The translations under genes and the position numbers were made by a program. The notes under the pieces were generated by a model that was not told the DNA's origin, made no database searches, and was given only the letters and a program-made list of their open reading frames with translations. From Chrysochromulina tobinii (lineage: Eukaryota > Haptophyta > Prymnesiales > Chrysochromulinaceae): a stretch of DNA of 26,942 nt. Positions 16,013 through 22,779 of the stretch are shown piece after piece; position 1 is the stretch's first letter; every line of letters starts with the position of its first letter. The stretch lies in contig JWZX01002698.1 of NCBI GenBank assembly GCA_001275005.1, forward strand, positions 1-26,942, in the 5' to 3' direction.

Positions 16013-16819
16013 CTACGAGTCCGGCATGAAGCTCGTCTTCGCGAGGTTGTCGGGCAAATCCGGGTCGCCTGGGCTCCATTGGTTCTCGGCGGGCGGCATG
16101 TGCGCCGTACGGAAGGCCGTCGCCAGCCGCACCGCATCGGATGCCTCGAGCTGCGCCGTGCGCAGGTCGAGCCGCGCCTCCCCGCTCACGATGTTGAGGC
16201 GAAGCACGACCTCGGCGCCGCTGTCAGTGCGCACGGCCGTCGTGTGCACGTCGCGCTCGAGCGAGAAGCTCGCCCCGCGCATCGCGTCCTGCATGGAGCG
16301 CCCCAAGCAGCCCATCGCCGAGGCGAGCCGGCGCGACGGCTCCATCGGCGCGCACTTCGTCACGACGCCCAGCGCACACGCAAGCACCTCCGAGGGCTGC
16401 GCCGAGTGCGGCAGCGCGAACCCGATGTCTAGCGCCGCGCCCGCCTGCTGCTGCTGCTGCGAGAGCTCGAGCCCCTGCGCCTCTGCGGCTTCCAGCGCCG
16501 CGCTCGCAAAGACTCGCCACCCACCGGGCCCAAACATCCACAAGGCACGCTGGAGATTCTCGCGAGCGGAGACGAGCTGCGCCGACGGGGGGTCCAGTTG
16601 TGCGGCTGCGGCGGCTGTTGACCCCGCCGCGGTCGACATGCACGCCGCTCGCAACTGGTTGGCACGCTCAGAGACGGCCGAGCGGAGCCCGGGGAGCGGA
16701 CGAGAGGCGCCCCTGTGCACGCCTCCTCCGGCCTCGCACTGCGCGGCCGGCGCCTCGGCCAGTGCATAGGCGAAGGCAGAGGTGCCCAAGGCCACGCCCG
16801 CAGCCGCACGGCGCATCAT
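16013..16819 (-). CDS. Unknown protein with possible N-terminal targeting sequence
   Basis: The protein has 268 residues from the ATG at 16819, with a second ATG adjacent. The N-terminus (MMRRAAAGVALGTSAFAYALAEAPAAQCEAG) looks like a signal, transit or single membrane segment. The middle is Ala-rich and helical, with a short Gln run. The C-terminal third looks like a folded beta-rich unit: FSLERDVHTTAVRTDSGAEV, VVLRLNIVSGEARLDL, then AVRLATAFRTAHMPP. I do not recognise the family, and a COMM-domain comparison was not convincing. The stop lies 271 bp upstream of the filamin-repeat ATG, and the start faces the TIM-barrel gene across 404 bp. Confidence 0.7.
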   Translation of the reverse strand: MMRRAAAGVALGTSAFAYALAEAPAAQCEAGGGVHRGASRPLPGLRSAVSERANQLRAACMSTAAGSTAAAAAQLDPPSAQLVSARENLQRALWMFGPGGWRVFASAALEAAEAQGLELSQQQQQAGAALDIGFALPHSAQPSEVLACALGVVTKCAPMEPSRRLASAMGCLGRSMQDAMRGASFSLERDVHTTAVRTDSGAEVVLRLNIVSGEARLDLRTAQLEASDAVRLATAFRTAHMPPAENQWSPGDPDLPDNLAKTSFMPDS

Positions 16820-17223
16820 CGAACTCTTGCCTCGGAGGCGCGCTCCAGCGTCGACGCACAAAATCTGCGTCTCAAGAAAGCACCCACGCGTTGCATCAGG
16901 ACCTGAATCAGAGCCGTTTTCCCACAAGCCAATCCAAGTTAAGTCAAGTCAAGTAAAACAGTCTCATTCAGCCCGGTCCTTCAGCACAACACGAGCGAGC
17001 GTGCGTACACCGGCGTCAGAGACGTGGACAAAGTCAACGTCATTAAGTTGACAAAACCCCCTGCATGCACGTCAGGCAGGCGCGAGGCTACGAGGCGGGC
17101 TGCGGGACTGATCCCTCTCGCGTGCCGTCGTGCCACGTGCCGTGTACCTCCTGTACCCACAAGTTTCGACACATTGCCCCGAGCGACCCAAATCCCGAAA
17201 GAGAGTTCTGTGAAGAGGAAAGC
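16820..17223. other. Divergent intergenic region, likely bidirectional promoter
   Basis: It separates the starts of the unknown gene (-) and the TIM-barrel gene (+). The only clear feature is a short AAGTC/AAGTT repeat near 16937-16960. An in-frame ATG at 17065 could extend the TIM-barrel protein by 53 residues, but that segment is Cys-rich and unlike the family. Confidence 0.5.
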
Positions 17224-18912
17224 ATGACTGCGCCGACCATCAAGATCGCGCGCACGCTGTGGGGCGTCGATGGCTTCAACGAGCCGGGCAAGTGGGATGA
17301 ACTCTTCGGCCGCATCAAGGCAGAGGGCTTCGACGCCATCGAGTGCACCACGCTCACATGGCGGTGTGACCCGAAGCTCCTGCGCGAGCTGCTGGACAAG
17401 CACGAGCTCGGGCTCATCTGCCAGATCCACACGACGGGCGGCGACATCGACGCCACGACGGGCGAGTACCAGTACCTCACGTCGAGCAAGCTGCACGCCC
17501 ACCTCGCCTCGTTCGTCAAGCTGCTGACCGAGGCCGCCGCGCTAAAGCCGCTCTTCGTCAACTCGCACTCGGGGCACGACTCGTGGAGCACGGAGACGGC
17601 GGTTGCCTTCTTCAAGTACGCTCTCACGATGGAGGCCTCGCTCGGCGTCCCCGTCGTCCACGAGACGCACCGGCAGCGGCTGCTGTGGAATCCGTACTCG
17701 ACGGCCGAGATCCTCAAGACCGAGGCACTCAAAGGGAAGCTCAAGGTGAACTGCGACCTGTCCCACTGGTGCTGCGTGTGCGAGCACGTATTCGACGCGA
17801 CGAGTGCGCGCGACGACTGGTGGCCCGCGACCCTCGCCCTGGTCGCCGAGCACTGCCACTTCGTCCACTGCCGCGTGGGGCACGCCGAGGGGCCGCAGGT
17901 GAATGCCCCCGAGGCGCCCGAGCACGCGAAGGACGTCGACGCGCACTTTGGGTGGTGGCGCACGATCTGGCAAGCGCAGGCCGCGCGCGCTGGCGCGCCG
18001 CCGGTCGTGTGGGCCGAGCCCGAGTTTGGGCCGCCGCCGTACATGCAGACGCTCCCGTTCACCAACGAGCCAGTGTCGGACTTATGGAAGATCAACAGCC
18101 GGCTGATGGTACGCATCCGATCCGAGCATGCACGCGCACTCGAGGAGGCCGCCACCAAGGCCGCCGCCGCCGAGGCCGAGGCCGCCGCCGCCGCCGCTGC
18201 CGCCGCCCCCAAGGTCCCCAAGAAGAAGTGGGTCCACACCCTGGGGGGGCAGCAGGGTGGGGGGTATGTGCAAGTGGATGTGGAGGACGAGGAGGCGGCT
18301 ACGAAAGCGAGCGGCCTGGCTGTGAGCGCTGCGCTACGTGAGCTCGCGGTGCAGGATGTCGAAGCCGTCGCAGCCGCCAAGGCCGCGGCGGAGGTGCAGG
18401 CCCAGGCGCGCGCGGCGGTGCAGCGCGAGGGCAACCTCAAGGGCGCCGAGATGGCGGCAGCAGCACGCCAGACGGGCGTGACCTTCTTCTGCACGCCGCT
18501 CGTCAGCGCAGAGGGCGAGCTGCCGCTGCTCAACACGGCGCTTCAGGCGATGAATGCGCCGGCGGACGCGGCGGGCGGCGGCGGCGGCGCGGTGGCGTTG
18601 GGCAAGATGCTCTTCTCCGCCGCAGAGGGTGAACAGCTCGCGATCGTCACCTACGTGCCATCTGGCCAGAATGTCATCGATGTGAGTGAGTGGACGGCTT
18701 CAGTGCTCGAGGCCATCGGTGGCAAGGTGATGCTCGGTCCGCCCAAGATGGTGTCCAACGGCACCGAGGAGGGGCGCGGCACGCGAGTAGAGGCCGCTGT
18801 GGCCGCCGACCCTGACGCGGGCAAGTCACCGACCAAGGACCTGGACGTGGGGCTCGCCGCCGCCGTTGCCTTCCTCAAGCAAAAGGGCGCCCTACCCTCC
18901 GACCTCGAGTGA
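17224..18912 (+). CDS. Xylose-isomerase-like TIM-barrel protein with C-terminal extension
   Basis: The protein has 562 residues from the ATG at 17224, chosen because the family's first strand (IKIARTLWGVDGF) begins there. Residues 1-300 fit the sugar-phosphate isomerase/epimerase barrel (AP-endonuclease 2 superfamily). Likely metal ligands are Glu147 in VVHETHR, Asp178 in NCDLSHW, His in HFVHCRVGHAE (212-221) and Glu265 in VWAEPEFGPPPY. Such enzymes isomerise or epimerise sugars and polyols at a divalent metal. The substrate here is unknown. An Ala/Glu/Lys linker (about 305-390) leads to a second domain (about 430-562), with VTFFCTPLVSAEGELPLLN, QLAIVTYVPSG, VLEAIGGKVMLGPP and a helical end. 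This part vaguely resembles the DHHA1-type tail of alanyl-tRNA synthetase, but the Gly-rich signature is not convincing. The stop is TGA. Confidence 0.83.
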   Translation: MTAPTIKIARTLWGVDGFNEPGKWDELFGRIKAEGFDAIECTTLTWRCDPKLLRELLDKHELGLICQIHTTGGDIDATTGEYQYLTSSKLHAHLASFVKLLTEAAALKPLFVNSHSGHDSWSTETAVAFFKYALTMEASLGVPVVHETHRQRLLWNPYSTAEILKTEALKGKLKVNCDLSHWCCVCEHVFDATSARDDWWPATLALVAEHCHFVHCRVGHAEGPQVNAPEAPEHAKDVDAHFGWWRTIWQAQAARAGAPPVVWAEPEFGPPPYMQTLPFTNEPVSDLWKINSRLMVRIRSEHARALEEAATKAAAAEAEAAAAAAAAAPKVPKKKWVHTLGGQQGGGYVQVDVEDEEAATKASGLAVSAALRELAVQDVEAVAAAKAAAEVQAQARAAVQREGNLKGAEMAAAARQTGVTFFCTPLVSAEGELPLLNTALQAMNAPADAAGGGGGAVALGKMLFSAAEGEQLAIVTYVPSGQNVIDVSEWTASVLEAIGGKVMLGPPKMVSNGTEEGRGTRVEAAVAADPDAGKSPTKDLDVGLAAAVAFLKQKGALPSDLE

Positions 18913-19271
18913 TGGGCGGGCTTCGTCCCGGCTGGCGCAGAGCCAACGGGGAGAGGAGCGCGCACGGCGGAGAACGGCTGAGAACGTGAGGCGCACGGAG
19001 GGTTAGGAGTGGTCGGCCGCGTGCACAGTGCCCCCTTCGCAACCTCCCGCCGGTCCGTGTGTCACGTTATATTTAATTCAATGATCTGGCGTGTCTTAGT
19101 TTGTTGTGTCTTACAGTGTCAGCTTGGGGCTGAAGCAAAACTTCGCTACGACGTTTATACAGTGCGTCCTCGCGCTCTCTCGCGCGCGCCACACATAGAC
19201 AAACGCTCGGGGTCGGGCTTTCACGCCTCGTCAAGAGCCTATTGACCGAAGAGCTGTCCGCGCCGGTGCGC
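18913..19271. other. Convergent intergenic region
   Basis: This lies between the 3' ends of the TIM-barrel gene (+) and EMC10 (-). An AT-richer patch near 19065-19150 probably holds the poly(A) signals. I see no gene or notable repeat. Confidence 0.5.
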
Positions 19272-20118
19272 TCACTGCTTCTTGCGCGCACCGGCGGCGG
19301 CGGCGGCGGGCCGTCCGCCGCCCTCGCCGCCGCCGCCCTCGCCGCCCTTGGGCGCCTCCCCACCGCCCATCGTCATGACCATCAACGCCGGCAGGATGTA
19401 CATCCAATACTTGCGAAGGAAGGACTGGTTCTCAGGCGGTGGGCCGCCCCTCGGCGCCGCCCTTGCCGTCGGCGCCCTTGGCGGCGGCGGCGGCGGCGGC
19501 GGCGGCCGGAGGCAGGAAGGCAGCGTCGGGGACCTTGCCCAGCGGCTTCGGCCCCTCCAGTGGGAAGAGCTGCGTCGCCGTCGTGTTGAACAGCACCTCG
19601 TCGAGCGCCAGCCGCGGCAGGCCGTCAGTGGGGCAGCGCGCGGGCACCTTGGGCAGCACGTACGAGAGTGCGACTACGCGGTCGCGCCCGCGCATCGTCA
19701 GCTGCAGGTGCTCCTCGAAGCGCGACGCGAGCAGCGTGCACGCGCTCGCCGACGCCAGCACAGGCGGCGAGTTCGGGTCGCTCAGCACCGACGGGAGCGA
19801 GAGCGTGTAGTAGCCGCCGGTCTTAGCGAGCGATTTGAGCGCCTCAATGTCAGCGCTCTCGAGGCGCGCTTGCGCTACGCGCACTGCGACAGAGCCGCCC
19901 GTCGCCTGCACACTCTTCGACGACTTGAAGAAGAGCTTGTTGCGCACCCGCGGCTCGCCGTCGCCGAGGGCGTGCATGAGCTCGGCGGTCATTTCGTTGT
20001 CATCATCGGCCGTGAAGTAGGTCGGCGTCGACGGCACCGATAAGTCCTCCTCGTCGAAGTCGAAGGCGCTGGCCGCGAGCGCGGCGAGGATCAGGAGAGA
20101 GGCTCTCAGTGTCCTCAT
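19272..20118 (-). CDS. EMC10: ER membrane protein complex subunit 10, +1 frame change before the membrane segment
   Basis: EMC10 is a single-span subunit of the ER membrane complex, which inserts transmembrane segments of new proteins. The first frame, from the ATG at 20118, has a clear signal peptide (MRTLRASLLILAALAASAF). A luminal domain follows, with ALKSLAKTGGYYTLSLPS, VLASASACTLLASRFEEHLQL and the family-typical LFNTTATQLFPLEGP. It stops at the TGA at 19434-19432. One base over, the frame reads ENQSFLRKYWMYILPALMV, matching the conserved EMC10 start of the membrane segment. It then runs into a Gly-rich and Ala-rich tail with RKKQ and ends at TGA 19274-19272. Both parts are needed for a functional subunit. 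The frame change falls in or after an Ala/Gly-rich stretch encoded by GCC repeats, where sequencing indels are common. The start faces the neighbouring + strand gene across 207 bp. Confidence 0.88.
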
Positions 20119-20325
20119 GTGTTCGCGTGGCGGCGCCGAAATGGGCGTTCACTCGTGACGCTCCAGGGTCCTAATTCTATCGCCGATCCTTTCTGCTCCT
20201 TTCCAAGAGAACTATACTCGATAAGGCAAGAGTTTCCTTCCTGTCGCGCCTGTCGCGCGAAGGATCGGACTGGCGCAGGTGCTCGTCCACGCTCATTGCC
20301 TAGGCCAGCCCGGTCCCTGCGCACG
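20119..20325. promoter_or_regulatory. Short bidirectional promoter region between EMC10 and the CaaX-box gene
   Basis: 207 bp between two divergent start codons. It includes pyrimidine-rich stretches and an AT-richer segment near 20215-20235 (ctatactcgataag). The frame to the right is open through it but has no ATG before 20326. Individual elements cannot be assigned. Confidence 0.45.
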
Positions 20326-22257
20326 ATGAAGCCCGGCACGGCGCTCTCGGACGCCAACAACCCCACCGGCAGCGCCGCAATGGCGCACTTTGCCGAGGCG
20401 ACCGGAAATGTGCGCCAGACGCACACCGGCGTCAACAACTCGTACGGCGGCCGCGCTCCCGGGCTGTCTCAAACCAAGGTACAGCTCTCGTACGGCGTGT
20501 ACGAGACGCGCATGCCCGCGCTCAACCTGCAGTACCACGGCTACGACGACGCGCTCGAGTGCGAGCACGCCTTCAAGGCCAAGGTTACCATTCCCGAGAA
20601 GTGGCTCACCAGCCCCACGCCCGTCTCGATGCTCAAGGCCTTCTTCCTCAAGTCGTACCGCAAAAAGTTCCCGGATGCGCCGCTCTCGAAGCTGAGCGAC
20701 GATGCCATCCAGCTCGCGGTCAAGGACCAGTCGATGTTCGTCTTCTCCAAGGAGGCCGTCGCTGACGACGCGATCGTGAGCAAGACGTTCTACGACCGGC
20801 AGGACGTGTGGGCGATGGGAACGCAGGACTGGGCGGACATGGAGGAGAAGCTCAAGGCGTACCGGCGGACGATCGTGCGCTACCTGGCACACTGCCACCG
20901 CTCGTCCACCGACAGCTGGGAGCTCGTCACGCCCGTCACGAGCGCCAAGCAGCTGAGTCCGACCAACTGCTACGTCGTCTTCACGGGCTGGTACAAGATG
21001 CAGTGTGTCGTGGTGCAGCCGCATCTGACGATCGCAGACCTGAAGGTGTACCTGCACGAGAAGAACGGCTCGCGCATGCCGCTCGAGTGCATCGACATTG
21101 GCGTGCGCTCGGGCGACGACGTCAAGATCATCGACGACGCACTCACCCTGCAGCGAGTGTACGAGTTGAGTGAACGTCCAGATGCGGACTACATGCACGG
21201 GCCGGGTACCTATGGCGAGTGGGAGGAGAGGGAGGCGCAGCGCAAGGCGGACGAGAAGGAGGCGGTGCGGCTGCGCGAGCTCGAGCAGCGCGCCGAGGCC
21301 GAGATTGAGGCCAACCGTGACAAGCGCGGCCCGGACGGTACGTACTTTCGGCGGCACGACACGACGAGCCGCGTGCATGCAGAGTGGGACAACCCGGAGG
21401 CGAATCTCAAGACGTTTAGCGTCGACGACCAGCCGCACAGCAGGGAGTCGGCCGAGAAGGGCGACCTGAGTGACGTCATCGGGCCGCAGATGCCCATGTA
21501 CCTGCGCAAGACGCACAAGGACAAGGAGTCCAAGTATGCGCACCTGGTCACTGAGGACGGCTCGATGCCATACCTGACCAGGGAAGGAGCCTATGCCGAG
21601 CGGCCGACGATCACCGACACGGCCGAGAAGGCGGCGCCGCTCAGGGCGGCGCTCGCTGCCCAGTCGCCCACGCACACGGACTCCGAGGATCAGCATCTCA
21701 TACCGGTAGGTCTCTTTGGCAGCGCTGCCCCGCCCGCCGCCCTCGGGCCGAGGCCAAAGCCGCACAGCAACGCGTCCAGCGTACCGGACACCAACGCGTC
21801 TAGCGTGCCGGATCTGACCAACGGCTTCTGCATTGAGGACGTGCCCGAAGCGCCCGCGCCCGTGACGGCGCCCCAGGGGGCGACGGCATCCGACGGCGCT
21901 CAGGACGGCGCTCAGACCCTTGCCGGCCTCGAGCCGGAGCTTGCCACCACCACTCTGCCGCCGCCGCCGCCGCCCGCCACGCCCGCCGTGCCCTCGACGA
22001 CGTCGCTGGCACGCCCGAGCTTTGTCGGAAAGACCCTCGTGCTCGGTGTGGGGAAACGCATCCAGGACGAGAAGCACAAGATCTGGGTCGCGACCGTGCA
22101 CGACCCGTACTCGTTCCGTGGGCCCGAGGACCGCGCCGCCGGTGGCGGCCCGAAGGAGAGCCTCGGCCTCCAGCAGAATGGCGCGCCCAAGGGCTGGTCT
22201 GCGCCTGCCATCGGCGAGGCGAGTATCAACCAGGACGAGAACTGCTGTATCATGTGA
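20326..22257 (+). CDS. Unknown protein with ubiquitin-like region, coiled coil and C-terminal CaaX box
   Basis: The protein has 643 residues from the ATG at 20326. A first conserved-looking segment (about residues 70-165) contains KVTIPEKWLTSPTPVSMLKAF, cut as one helical-beta unit, and FYDRQDVWAM. A second (about 214-281), with CYVVFTGWYKMQCVVV, TIADLKVYLHEKNG and VKIIDDALTL, has the beta-beta-alpha order of a ubiquitin-like fold. A charged helix rich in Glu/Arg (about 297-332) follows, then a segment with YFRRHDTTSRVHAEWD. A Pro/Ala-rich linker leads to FVGKTLVLGVGKRIQD and the end DENCCIM. The last four residues, CCIM, form a CaaX box, and Met at the end favours farnesylation, so membrane attachment is likely. 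I do not recognise the family. The ubiquitin-like call is by pattern only. Confidence 0.82.
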   Translation: MKPGTALSDANNPTGSAAMAHFAEATGNVRQTHTGVNNSYGGRAPGLSQTKVQLSYGVYETRMPALNLQYHGYDDALECEHAFKAKVTIPEKWLTSPTPVSMLKAFFLKSYRKKFPDAPLSKLSDDAIQLAVKDQSMFVFSKEAVADDAIVSKTFYDRQDVWAMGTQDWADMEEKLKAYRRTIVRYLAHCHRSSTDSWELVTPVTSAKQLSPTNCYVVFTGWYKMQCVVVQPHLTIADLKVYLHEKNGSRMPLECIDIGVRSGDDVKIIDDALTLQRVYELSERPDADYMHGPGTYGEWEEREAQRKADEKEAVRLRELEQRAEAEIEANRDKRGPDGTYFRRHDTTSRVHAEWDNPEANLKTFSVDDQPHSRESAEKGDLSDVIGPQMPMYLRKTHKDKESKYAHLVTEDGSMPYLTREGAYAERPTITDTAEKAAPLRAALAAQSPTHTDSEDQHLIPVGLFGSAAPPAALGPRPKPHSNASSVPDTNASSVPDLTNGFCIEDVPEAPAPVTAPQGATASDGAQDGAQTLAGLEPELATTTLPPPPPPATPAVPSTTSLARPSFVGKTLVLGVGKRIQDEKHKIWVATVHDPYSFRGPEDRAAGGGPKESLGLQQNGAPKGWSAPAIGEASINQDENCCIM

Positions 22258-22779
22258 CGTGCTAGGTGCGCGAGCGACGTCTCAATGTCACATTCATACT
22301 CTGCCTCTTGCCTTACTTATGCAGCTTTTTAATTAGATTATCGATCTCGTTACGTGTGCGGTGTTTAGCCTCCTCGTTCTCTAATGTGCGTATCGCTTCA
22401 GCCGGGCGATTACCGATTTCCTATGTCTCTGAGTTGTCACGCCGCCCAAGGCCGAGTTTAACAGAGGTCGGTTCAGGCGCTTGGCCATGGCCCTCCCGTC
22501 CGCTGCCCGGGTTGCCGCGTGACGTGATCTACACCGCGGGCCAAACCTCACAGCGACACCCTCTCTCTCGTTGTCTCGTAAGTCTCTGCGACCCACCGAC
22601 TAAAGTTGGGTATACCAGCGTGATCATATTAGGTGGCGAACAATCTCAATCAGTCTCAATCACGCAGTACACGTCGGCACACGGCCGGCGGGGTCGTCGG
22701 GTGTTCGGCCCTCCTCTCAGACCACTCACCCTCTGTCTTCCGTGATCCGCCAACCTGCACGCGTCCCGTGCCCTAAACT
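22258..22779. other. Convergent intergenic region
   Basis: This lies between the 3' ends of the CaaX-box gene (+) and the polycystin gene (-). It is less GC-rich near 22300-22400. A doubled tctcaatca motif occurs near 22644-22665. No gene is supported. Confidence 0.5.

Noticed and set aside
17088-18536. 482-residue minus-strand frame opposite the TIM-barrel gene
   Set aside because: It is antisense to a gene with clear catalytic motifs. Its Ser/Ala-rich sequence matches no family.
20293-22101. 602-residue minus-strand frame opposite the CaaX-box gene
   Set aside because: The Arg/Leu/Val-rich composition is typical of the antisense of GC-rich codons. The plus strand has the structured protein and CaaX end.
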